From Ceriagrion tenellum (lineage: Eukaryota > Arthropoda > Insecta > Odonata > Coenagrionidae): DNA of 64,000 nucleotides. The stretch covers positions 161,959,780 through 162,023,779 of the forward strand of contig OY720633.1 of assembly GCA_963169105.1 (NCBI GenBank). Reading direction: 5' to 3'. The notes under the pieces are model-generated. The model made no database searches. It saw only the letters and a program-made list of their open reading frames with translations, and was not told the DNA's origin. Position 1 is the first letter of the stretch, and each line of letters begins with the position of its first letter. This document shows, piece after piece, positions 25,460-36,230 of this stretch. A program made the translations under genes and the position numbers.

Positions 25460-25830
25460 GAGTTTCCGGGCTAGTTGCCCCCGTCGGCAAAAGGATCAGA
25501 GGGAGGAAGGCCGCCGCCGCGGGAAATCCGACCCTCGCAAACACCCACCCCCCCACCCCGCCTCCCTCCCTCTCCTTCACCCTCCGCCGACGAAACGAAT
25601 CCGGTGACCTCTCGCCCTCGCAAACTCGCACCTCCGAGCGTAGCCAATCCTCCGAGACGGTTGTTATTCCGGTTTCCAAAACTAGACGGCCCGACCCGCG
25701 CGTCGTCACCACTGCGAGGCTTCCATCCTTAACTCCGACGGCCCTAGACTCTTTTCGTCTGGAGAAAATGGCCCCAACGACCCGCTGCGGACGAGCGCCT
25801 TAACGAATTCAAGGGGGGGAGGGAGGAGAA
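25460..25830. other. CpG- and GC-rich island in the intron
   Basis: Base composition changes abruptly from AT-rich to GC-rich, with many CpGs and C-rich runs (about 25545-25585). Frames on both strands are open (108 codons at 25386-25712 minus, 85 at 25475-25732 plus) and none resembles a known protein. It is a candidate intronic promoter, enhancer or unannotated exon; the function is inferred from composition only. Confidence 0.4.
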
Positions 25831-26749
25831 TTGAGTCTTGCGGATGCAGTCAACTCGCTCTTTAAGATAGTCCAAACGAGATAGTTCCCTACTCATAATA
25901 GAGACCATATTCGATAGGTATATACGTTTTAATTTCACTAACTGTGAGACACACGAATTAAACATTGCATTATTAATGGTGCAATAAAATAGTTTTACAT
26001 GAAAAAATAGGTAAGCAATCAAATGAAAATATATAAATAAATCTTTAACTTGACTCATTTTTTTCACGCGGTACGTTTGAAACACAATGAAAACGGAAGG
26101 TTTATTGTGATTCCGAAGAATTTACTGCGGTGAAAATATCATTAATTTTCAAAAATAGTTGAGAAAACACATAGACTACACACTTGATTTTTTGACAAGA
26201 TCTAAGTGTAGGACATGCCTCATTTTTAGTATAAGGTCTCTATATAAACTAATGCACTGTTATAAAGCTACTGATTCTCTTGATAGTAGGCTTCTTTGCT
26301 AAATATGCCACATTGCTAACGCAATCTGGACAGGCTAGACTGATGGTGTCACGTACTTTATGAGTTTCCCCTTGAAGACAAAATTTCACGGACTAGAGTT
26401 GAGGACGATTTCTTTCATTTCAATTTCGAATAAAAAAATCCCTTTGAGTGAAGAAACTCGGTTATGCTCTCCTCCTTTGAAGACGATGACAAAGGTTGCG
26501 CCGCTCGAGTGCTCAGTTGTGACGCAATGAAAGAGCGGAAGGCCGGCTTCATAGGTCGGCGGCGATCACAACGGCTTGCGCACCGGACGGCGGCGTCGAA
26601 TCTTCTTAAGTCGGCGGCGAAAAACAAATGAAAGGCGGTAAGCGTCACAATGAAATTGGCACTGCAGTACTTGCATTTCATCGGAATAAATCTCACTTTT
26701 CCCAAATACTGAGTTTAATTCGAGCGATCAAATGGAAGAATTGCCAATT
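25831..26749. other. Intron stretch with nothing recognised
   Basis: AT-rich, with a slightly GC-richer part at 26460-26640. No repeat or gene was recognised. Confidence 0.5.
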
Positions 26750-27290
26750 CATCTACATCTACTTATTAGTCTGCTAGCCATCACATAGGCGTTTGGCAGG
26801 AGGTGACTTATCACCAACATGAACTATTGTGAAGAAATTTACTTTCATCAACATGCACCACATAATAGGTATGCTGCTACAAATGCTACAGAAACCACAA
26901 AATAATTCTATAATTTAACTACGTAAACGGAAACAGAAGTCATTCAGGGAACATGGAAAGCATGGTGTTAGCAATACTCAGCAGATGTAGAAACATGCAT
27001 TAGGGGGTATACGAATTAATCAGCTACACTACCTGTCAACTAACCTACTTCTAAGTGTCAACGCAGCCATTATGGTCTCTTATCGATCGTGGCAAAAACG
27101 ACATTTTAAACCTATCTGTTCTACAATCTATTTCCCTTATTTTATTCTCATGAACTGATCTACCGTAGTTTGTCGGAGTTCGTAAGATATTGAACGATAT
27201 TTTAAGGATCGCATCATACACGAAGGGAAGGATTCCACGTGTAAAAAGCGTATTGCAAGTGAGGTGAGATCAAAATTTGTACTGACCTCT
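26750..27290 (-). mobile_element. 3' end of a non-LTR retrotransposon (LINE)
   Basis: On the minus strand, a degenerate frame around 27215-27075 reads RTDRFKMSFLPRSIRDHN, the terminal motif typical of LINE reverse-transcriptase ORFs (FFPRTIxxWN). A 3' UTR follows, with CCTCCTGCCAAACGCCTATG, and then the simple tail TAGATGTAGATG at 26761-26750. The upstream frame is broken by a shift and stops, so this is a dead, 5'-truncated copy. A related tail occurs at 31247-31258 on the plus strand. Confidence 0.65.
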
Positions 27291-29499
27291 GTCGAGGTCA
27301 ATGAGTCTGAACCTTATAGGCGGGTTTACCCTTGGAAGTCTCTTAAATGACAGTACCTTGGCGGTCGCTTGTAAGCGACATTTCAATGTGAAAGCACGCA
27401 CTTCCACGGCAGTAGTGGTCGATAGTGGTGGTACTCGACCGCAGTTGCTACTTGCGATAAAAACAGACTGGTTTCAATTTTTCCTGCAAGTATCATATCG
27501 ATTCTGCGATAAAATCGCATCGCATCCGGTGGAATCTTGATCACGTGACAGCAGTTGGAGATTAAAAATGTAAACAACGAATAACTTAGTAGGAGGAGGA
27601 CTCATCTTTGCGTATGTAAATATTTATTTGTACTTGAAAAGATTTAAAATTATAAAGAACCCCTTAGGTAAGCGTCATGACTTATCTCTTATTAGATAAT
27701 AATTTTTATTGTCACAATTGACACACGTAACGTAACGACGTAAATATGCATAATTCACATCTACTTCTACGAAATACCGTACAAAATTCAGAATTGGTTA
27801 AAAAATTAGCTCGTCATTATTTATCAATCGGTATTTTATGGTATCAGTTCAAATTTTACCTTGTATAATGAGCTAAAGTTCAGCGCCTGAATCTCAATCA
27901 TGAGTTATTTGAAATAGGTCGAAAATAATGTCTAACTTTAAAGATGACTCGATTCAAGAAATATTTTCAGCTTCAATCCAAATATTTGTACGAATGTAAC
28001 AATTTGGTTGTTGTTTAACTCGTTTGACAAGATTATATCGGCATTTGTAAGTCATATGCTACTCTATTCGAATATGTAATAAACGATAACCCTGACCCTA
28101 AAATATCCTCGCTGTGATAGTGGTATCAAGAATGGATAAGTAATATTTTGCCTAAATAATTGTCAAAGGGCTGATTTAAGCCAATCTCAGGTTAACTTTA
28201 ATAGATTAATAATCCAATACAATGTTAGGGAAGGATATTTTCGCTGGACATTTTAGCCGATTTTCTCAAGGCATAAATTTAACTCTGAACAACACAACTA
28301 AGTATATCGTAGGAATTATACATATCGGGAAAATGAAACTAACGGAATGGAAGGTCTCGCTAGTAACTGATGGGTGTATCATTTCTTCAGGGAAGAACTT
28401 CCTCGCTACTGGGCCAGCTTCCTCCGCCAAGGATTTCCAGACAGAGTGTACCGATGCGGCCACCACTAGTCATCATTGAACTGATGATCATTCTGACGTC
28501 AAGTTATGATATATAAAGACATTTTCTTATTGGCTGAGTACCGTAGCCGCCGCCGACCTGTGAAGCCGGCCGAAGCTGCCTCATCTTACGTTGCCATTAA
28601 AAAATAGACCACTAGAGTGATAGAGTAAATAGCCACGTACAACTTAGTTCAGTGGAGAATTAATTATAAAGACTGGAGCCAGTGTAAATATTATATATGA
28701 ATACATTCTTTATCCATCAGCACCTCAAGGTACTATATTATTAATGTGCATGGGTACCTATTTAGTATTTAATTCTCGTAAAATTGAATTATTCATTTTT
28801 GACTAAACTATTATTCATTTTACAATATATACAGATTTTTATTAACTATTTAATTTGTTCCGGACGCATTTATTGAGTTGAGTCTTCACCAGCCATTCTC
28901 CAAGAAAAGTATTGTGCTTCTTTTGTATCGATAACAGAATCCTCCATCATCGTCTTTTTTCCCTGACGACGAAGGTAGAGTGGGTCATCGAATAAATGGT
29001 AACCTATTCCTGACCTCCTAAAAAAACTTGTGGAGCCTTCATAAATACAGTTTGTATCACCCAATGCAACAGATCATTTAAGCAGCTGTATCGTAAATGC
29101 AATCAATTTAACCATTTTCGAGGGATGAGAAGGATACTTAAGACAAAAATTGAGAGAGGTTTTAGTTGAAGCAAGAATTAAGTTCCATACGACGTTCAAT
29201 AATTTGGATAATACTTTTTTCACCTTTTTCAATAGTAATTAATACGAAATAGAATCAATTGATTAATGCTTTCGCTGCAAATAAATTACAATTTATGGAG
29301 TACGCAATTGAAATGGATACGCTTTTGCAATTTTTTTTAATGGGCTGCTGAGCTCTATTGTGGTAACGATTAAAGGAGTATGTATCATATGTTCACATTC
29401 TCACAAAATCATGCTTCTCATACCAAATTTTCTATGAGAAAATTGGTTGTTGGCCTTATATGCAGTGGCCAAACCGAAGACTGTTGTTCGATAGCTAAG
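27291..29499. other. Intron stretch with nothing recognised
   Basis: AT-rich, with a small GC-rich part around 28400-28590. Frames of 79-85 codons occur at 27301 and 28222 (+) with no recognised family. No repeat ends were identified. Confidence 0.45.
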
Positions 29500-30060
29500 A
29501 AATTGCGGAGATGTGGACTCACTTGATCTACCCCCTCAGGGTGTTCTCCTTAGTTGGCCGTCCGAACTCCTCGGGTTGCTAGAAATCCTCGCTTGTGAAG
29601 TAAGGGTTTCGAAGGGGACTTTCCGTGTGTGGTGTGAGGGTGGTTGGGAGTCTGCGAGCCCCGAGGTTATGCGCCATATCTCGTCCACCACGGCCCGTTT
29701 AACCGCATTTCATTTATCACGCCTCCTTTAACATGGCTCATTTATCGCAGCTCTTCCAACTACCGAGCCCAGAGATTACCGCGTCTTAGCTAGTGGTCTT
29801 GAATTAATTATGGCGGTGCCTCCTACCCCTCCCCCCCAAGGCGGGGGGGATCTCTCTCACGGGACCGCCCAAGAGATGGGAAGGAGCGGCGCGACGTCGG
29901 CCCCCGCGAGAGAGTTGCTCGCTCTCTTCTAGGCCCGAATCTTCGTCGTCGGCCGAACGCCCTGTGCTTTGCCTTCCGATCTTGCTTGATGTAGGGAGGG
30001 TGATGGGGGGGAGGAGGCCTTTCCCTGCTCGAGCCAACGCTCAGGTGAGGGGGGCCGTTC
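29500..30060. other. CpG- and GC-rich island in the intron
   Basis: GC-rich with clustered CpGs, ending just before the nested repeat block at 30081. C and G runs lie at about 29825-29850 and 30000-30015. Open frames lack similarity to any family I recognise. Nature unknown: promoter-like, enhancer-like or exon. Confidence 0.4.
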
Positions 30061-30145
30061 TTTTGTTGTACAACACTTGGGGTAGTTTGGGCGAAATATC
30101 ACTTAATGTAGAAGTCAATGAATACGGCCTCGTTTTTAACGGAAA

Positions 30146-30153
30146 TATCTCGT
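30146..30153. repeat. Target-site duplication, left copy
   Basis: TATCTCGT is repeated exactly at 30676-30683, flanking the MITE. Eight bases is the duplication length typical of hAT transposons. Confidence 0.8.
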
Positions 30154-30675
30154 TAGAGCTGTGCGAATGCATCGAAATTGAATCGACTCGAATCAGGCTT
30201 AATTCGATTCCGTTCGCCAGCGAATCAGGATGCTTCGAAAGCGAATGAATTGTAATATTGGAATCTGATATATTTGTCTTTGAATCATTACATGCATTCA
30301 AGCATGGCACTCATCCCCGAATTGCGCGCTGTCCGTTTGGAGAGGTTGTTTTCCTCATGCGAAACGAAAATTTAAACGACTACACGTTATTCTGTGCTAT
30401 TCTTTGTGCCACTATATATATGTATAAGCTAATGTAAGGGCCTAAAATATAGCAAAAATCTATATTACTTTAACTCGTCTCATAAAAGTTAGCATTTATT
30501 TAGGAATAATTTAATTAAATTAATATAATTAATTCGATTTGCAAGCGAATTTTGAGGGTGATTTGATTCGAAAACGAATATTTAAAAAAAATTCATTTCG
30601 ATTCGATTCGAAATTAATGTGGGAGATTCGATTCGGTTTGATTCAAAATGAAAATCCGTGATTCGCATAGCGTTA
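30154..30675. mobile_element. hAT-like MITE (522 bp)
   Basis: The termini are TAGAGCTGTGCGAAT and, inverted, TAACGCTATGCGAAT (12 of 15 match). The outermost bases sit directly against a perfect 8-bp duplication, TATCTCGT. Both sub-terminal regions are rich in ATTCGA and CGAATC words in inverted arrangement (30160-30250 and 30525-30665), with an AT-rich centre. No open frame of transposase size exists, so the copy is non-autonomous. hAT assignment rests on the 8-bp duplication and short TIRs. Confidence 0.75.
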
Positions 30676-30683
30676 TATCTCGT
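30676..30683. repeat. Target-site duplication, right copy
   Basis: TATCTCGT is the exact partner of 30146-30153. Right after it the host element continues (CTTCCCAAAGGTACTC), matching the family copy at 47702 without a gap. Confidence 0.8.
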
Positions 30684-30920
30684 CTTCCCAAAGGTACTCA
30701 AATATATACCACTAGTTTTTCAACTTTTCGAGATACTTGCCGACATATAGCAACCATTTTACAGCGGATAGGTACGAATATGCACTCGAGAGACTTCATT
30801 TAATAACTGACGAACTTCTAAAACATAGATTACGTCCGGAAAAAATAGTTAGAGCCTATTTATTATTAATATTTATAAATTATTACAAAAATATATCAAT
30901 CACCGTAGTAACTTTTGTGT

Positions 30921-31258
30921 AAACGCTGTAAACTATCCGGTATGAAGGCATTAGCGATCGAGGATTTAGATAATCATTAGTTAATAGATCAGTTCTAGCT
31001 ATTGCTATCCAACAGTCCCATTAATAATACTAACCGATAGTTGCAAATAGTAAACTGCATTGGTTCGTTTACGAGACACTATTCTAGATTATGATTTGAC
31101 CGCATATTGCTATCCTGACTGCTTCTGGTCTGCGCCTGGCATCCGGGCGAGCGTACACGGTTCTGTTTTCACCTGGGATGAGTGTTGCATACTTGGTGTT
31201 GAATTACCCCGTGCCACACATTCTAGTGGTGGATTGCAAGGTATTTCGTAGATGTAGA
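30921..31258 (+). mobile_element. LINE 3' fragment with TAGATG tail
   Basis: CCCGTGCCACACATTCTAGTGGTGGATTGC and the tail GTAGATGTAGATG (31246-31258) parallel the 3' UTR and tail of the minus-strand LINE at 26750. The 5' boundary is uncertain; about 30920 is where similarity to the TTAA element stops. No coding frame remains. Confidence 0.5.
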
Positions 31259-31622
31259 TGTATTAAATAATGTCTCTCTGGAGAGAATATGCATACCATT
31301 TCCCATATAATAGGCTGTTATTAGTGGGCAAAGATCTTGGAAATTATAACGGCGAGTGGTAATTATTTTGGTATCTTTGAAAGATGACATATTTTTATTT
31401 ACATTGAGACTTTGATTTTTTCCCGTGCAGCGTGAGAAATGAGTAAAACTAATGACTTATGCATGAGTATTTAGTTAGTTACTGAGAATTTTAGTAATAA
31501 CAATACTTAAGTGGTATAAATGTAAAAATATTTACTTCATGTTTTATGCTATTGATAAAATAATATAACAAAAAACGAATATGGTCTCGTTCATGACCAG
31601 AGAAAATCTCGCTCAAACTACC

Positions 31623-33131
31623 TTCAGAGGGGAGTTCTTTTCCCCTTCACTTTTGCAGGTGAAGATGGTAATTCTCTTAACGATTTGTACGTAATGTCTA
31701 TAATGTAATGTTATAGATACCGGAAAAGTTCCTGGCGCTGGCCTACGAGGCAAAGAGGGGGATGAAATTGAAGGTGGTGAAAAACAACGGACCTCCGAGG
31801 GAAAAAGAGGGAGGCAACGAAATAGAGAGTGATTCATGGGAAACAAAATACTTCCCGAAGAAAGCACGATGTAGTTAAGATAGCTTGAAAGAAAAATTAC
31901 TTTACTTAGATTTTGATGAATTTTACCTCATTTTTAAGAAAAAACTCTCATCTTTCCAATGGTATCATAATATTTACCACTTATCAGACCACTTTTCGAT
32001 CAATTTGTCTGAAAAGGCAAGATGATTTATATAGGATAGATAGAAGCCGTGCACTTCAGAGGCAGAATTTATTTAAAAAGAGGAATTTCTTGCTCTTAGA
32101 TTTCGTCAAAAACCTAAGTGAGCTTTTAGATTAGTTAACCTGATTTATTAATAATTGAAAAAATATAAACTAAAGGTCACCTTGGTAATAGTCATAAAAT
32201 ATTTAAAAACTTTTTGTCATGAAGGTGTTTCCTACAGACAACCGGAAACCGTACGATTTAGTGTGGCAACGTTGTATTGGAGATATTTGTAAACAAACCG
32301 TGCGATCACATAATATAAGGTTTGAGCATTGATGGGGATATTTGATTGTGTAAATTGTTAAGCGTGTAGACGCTCAATTTTGCCTCATTAAATGCAAAGT
32401 ACAAAAAAATACGGAGTTGACGGTCCTATAAAGAGTAAAAAAAGGTTCGCAGTTTCTTAAACTGCTAAACGGTAAGGCAGCTGTGAACCTCGGCGGTAAC
32501 TGAAATTATTTTTACTTGTACATGCGCAAATACGATTTAGCATGCTGCAATTAGAAAGAGACGGCCTTTTATTGTACCTAATTAACATGTCTACGCATTT
32601 CTTTCGAAAAATATGACTGCATCTGCATAAATAACCTTGCAATTGATAATGATAATGTATGGCTATAGCCACTCTTTCGTTCAAAGTAATGAATCAAAGC
32701 CGTAGAATACCGTAAATAATATATATATATATATATATACTTAAAATACCTTGCAAAGTTAATTGCACGTACTTATTGTGAATTAACGGCCGTTAATCAT
32801 AGCAGAGTGTAATGAGAAACGTAGACTTGAGGTAAAGATTATTGGGCAAAGTAATCCATGCAGGTATCTCGGAAACCCATTAAAAACAATTTAAGAAACG
32901 ATCAAACAGGCTAATGAGCTATACATTTTGGTCTTCATTAATTTCAGTTACCTTATCCTTGACGCAAATATGTTCCTGCACCGAGTAAACTGGAATCCAT
33001 AAAACTTACTCTTAAATTAAATGTTTGTTTCATTGCTATCTCGAGCCCGTAGGCTTTTCTAATCATCATTAATCTTCTAATCACAAGCTGAAATTCACCT
33101 GACAATCGTTTAACACCAGAACTTAACTCCT
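31623..33131. other. Intron stretch with nothing recognised
   Basis: AT-rich non-coding DNA containing one TA microsatellite. Confidence 0.5.
32718..32739. repeat. TA-dinucleotide microsatellite
   Basis: An uninterrupted run of about eleven TA units. Confidence 0.95.
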
Positions 33132-33218
33132 AATCAATTTCATCTAGCTTCTCCTTTCAATTATGGAAATGCGTTAGATAAACTGAAATGCAAAGCATAG
33201 TGCTTTACCTACGAATCA
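33132..33218 (+). repeat. 87-bp direct duplication, copy 1
   Basis: It matches 33500-33586 at 78 of 87 positions without gaps. It includes ATTATGGAAATGCGTTAGATAA. The offset is 368 bases. The two copies may be the conserved ends of an element or an old segmental duplication. Confidence 0.8.
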
Positions 33219-33499
33219 TTACAACTAACCTACATGAGCAAAACCTTCACTTTTTATACCCTAAAATAGTTAAAAGTTCAATTAGAGCGATGGTTTTTAT
33301 ATCATTTTGTCAGAATATAATGACATAGGCAACCGAAGTCTTAAATTTCACTCTTGACCCACTGGAAAATACATAATCCAGAAAAACTTGGAATTTCCTC
33401 TATCTCGTCAAACATTAAAAAAAATCCTACTATCATTTCATAAAAGAGCGTCCCGTAGTCCAAGCCAAGTTTATAACGATTTCAAAAATCCTTTCTCCA

Positions 33500-33586
33500 A
33501 ATCAATTTCAGCTAGCTTCTCATTTCAATTATGGAATTGTGTTAGATAAACTGAAATGCAATGTATATTGCTTCACCTATGAATCA
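33500..33586 (+). repeat. 87-bp direct duplication, copy 2
   Basis: Second copy of the 33132-33218 segment with 9 differences. The sequence between the copies shows no coding potential and no LTR-like TG...CA termini. Confidence 0.8.
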
Positions 33587-36180
33587 ACAAAAGGCTAACT
33601 TCTACAATTTTTATTAAAAAATTGACAGAAATAGACAGTTTGTTACAAGGATGATGATAATAAAATAAAATTTTAAAATAAGTCTGGTAGGCATATTATT
33701 ATTACAAAGTGAACAGTAGATAGTAATGTCATATAATCTGAATAATTACAATGTAAAAAATACATTTTGCATTAGTTTTGAATTTCTCGAACACAAAGCA
33801 TTGGCCAAGAATGATGAAAAAAGAACATGGGGAACTGTGCAAGTCTTTAGGGTTTTTTCATGTTAGGCACAAAATATCCATTTACTTTATTTCGATTATC
33901 AACGCTTGACTGGCTTGTGATGACAGTTTCCTCGGAATTATAACCTGATTGTGGGATTCTCTTCTTCCATGCATGTTATGTGCCACTAAAATAAATAGTT
34001 CTTTATCTTGGGTGTGTTTCACTGCGGGAGACAAGGGTTGAATTACCTCCAAATACAATTCGTGTTGCCAATGTAATTGTGGACTGGAAGAGCTACAGAT
34101 GTTTAAATAGTAAACCATGAGTTTCAACCCCAAGGAGTACTATACTGCTCACCTATTTCTCCGTTTCCACAGCAAATAATGAACAACCTGTGGAGAGTCA
34201 CACCAACCCAAGAAATTTAACGTTGGTGCAAAGTCTAGCGTCTCTTGGACAGATTTCTTTTCTGGCGAAAATATGTTTATAATTTCTAGATGGTTTGTCT
34301 ACTCTTTACAGTTTGATACTTCATCATTCAAATTCAAGGGTATCGTACCTGAAGTCGGGATTAAGGCCAAATTATATTTGGCAAACTTGAAATTATATTA
34401 TTGAAATTACGGTTGGTATCTTCGGTAATAAGTCAAGATAAGCCTAAAATACATAAATTTAGTTCGTAATCAAATTAATTAGTAACAAAAACAAAGAATT
34501 TGCGCCAGAAATATTAAAACAAGTACGAAATAACCCTCACAACTTCTTTAATTCTAAAATTATGTTAAAATATAGTCACTGTTATGACTAGGAAAATTTA
34601 TCTATATATAACTTTTTCCTCGCTGATCGCTGAATGAACTGAGGTAATCCAGAAAATAGCTTTTGTAGGACTCGACCGACAGATCCTACCTCCACATCTA
34701 CACACAACCCTGGGAGTCGGTGCCGGGGCTTGTGATGCCAGGACACTACTAACAGAAGGGAGCCATTTAGGATAAATGAGTAGATGAGTATAAAGACAAA
34801 TAATTAAATAGACTGATGAAGACTTTACTATGAAAAAAACGTGCAAAAATCAAGAAATCTCTCTTTGATTTCCTAATGTATTATCTTCAAATAGTATTTG
34901 ACCAGCTTTTTACGGGTAACTTTTAACCTGTATAATATAAATGACTATTCTTCAATCCTGCACATGGTCTGTTCAAACCTTCGTCTGAGTGTTTGCAGGA
35001 TAAAACGATGGGGAAAGTTAAAAAATAATCCCTTTATTCAATTGTCTCGTAAATTAAGACTGATTGACTTGAGATCGTTTGTCTTATGGTGTTCACCAGC
35101 AGATGATGGGAGATGACCCTAAGAGTCGAGGGCGGTTGTTTGATATTTCGTTTCATGGTAATAACAAAATGCAAGCAATGCAACTACGTTTGACGAAATA
35201 TGAATGGGACAGTGTGCTATGCCTAGTACACCTAGGAAAAGCCAAATTAGTTTACAAACGCGTAGTTCAGGGGCCTTCTCTAATATGAACTCGATAATGT
35301 TGAACTTTCGTGAGGCATCTAAATTCGTCACCGATGAGTTTCGGATATATCGGATTATCCAAGGATTAACCGAGTTTGAACGTGTCGAGTCCTGATGGAA
35401 AAGGCCCCCGGAGGATTACTATATATGGCCTAAGACTTTCATCAGGGACGCAATTTTGACGGCAGACTACTTAAATTTCTAAGATGGTTATTCAAAAGTT
35501 AAGATTTGTCGGGAGCTTTGACGCAACATCAACGGTTATTTCTTAATTGACCGTGTCAAACCCTTCCGCAATGTCAATTATGTAGTGTTCGAACCTGGAG
35601 CACTTATGTGATGTTGTGTCGATTGTGCACGGATGATCGTGTTGGATTCGTCCGGCAACAAGAGGACTGTGGGGATTGACGCCAGTGTGTCTCACTGACG
35701 CCAGTGATTGCGCTGAGTAAACGGCATGGTTCCACCTGCTATCTTTCCCGACTTCATTCTTTCTTCCCCTTCCGATAATTTCATTTTCCAACCGTGCCGA
35801 TGGCAGCTCCAAGAGTTAAGAGGCGTCGGCCGCAGTCAACGCCATTAGCTGCGCCCTCCCTAGCTTTTCCTCCGGCAGATCCTGTGAGATGGGAGGCCTT
35901 GCAGCCCGCCAGCTTCATCACGAATTTGCTATCATCGTGGTCATGCTCCACTCTCAGTCGTTAATCTCCTTCCTTTCAGCTTTATAGCTGTCGCTCCGGG
36001 AGGCGAGTTGCTTGGTTAATTCCTGGAGTCGGCAAGACCGCCATTTCCGCAGTTAAATTCTCGGTTTCACGGATAATTTCATTCAATTTGCGTGTAGTTA
36101 AGTTATGTAAACTTAAGAATATTGAAATACTAATTATGATAAAGTGCTCGTGATATCTGTAAACGTCCAAAAAGAATATT
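33587..36180. other. Intron stretch with nothing recognised
   Basis: AT-rich to about 35550, more balanced from 35550 to 36060. A 90-codon minus frame (35543-35812) has no recognised family. No mobile-element termini were recognised until the LINE tail at 36181. Confidence 0.45.
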
Positions 36181-36230
36181 ACATACATACATGCCCATCA
36201 CGCCGTTCCCTTCCGGGGTAGGCACAGTCA
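36181..36230 (-). mobile_element. LINE 3' tail fragment with TATG/ATGT repeat
   Basis: ACATACATACATG is followed by CCCATCACGCCGTTCCCTTCCGGGGTAGGCACAG. From memory this pattern (an ACAT run, then CACGCC...CCGG.GGGGTAGGCA.AG) is the reverse complement of a 3' terminus widespread among insect non-LTR elements. No coding sequence is attached. The call rests on recognition of that terminal pattern. Confidence 0.45.

Larger units (their letters stand above)
30081..31622 (+). mobile_element. TTAA-type inverted-repeat element, split by later insertions
   Basis: The left end GGTAGTTTGGGCGAAATATC at 30081 and the right end TCGCTCAAACTACC ending at 31622 are the inverted termini shared with the copies at 44916-45486 and 47702-48276. 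Element sequence runs 30081-30153, resumes at about 30676-30920 and again at about 31405-31622, all collinear with those copies. Between lie a hAT-like MITE (30154-30675) and about 485 bases made of a LINE tail (to 31258) and an inverted middle piece of the same family (31259 to about 31400). Flanking bases (TTGG, TTCA) are compatible with decayed TTAA target sites. No transposase is encoded. Confidence 0.6.
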
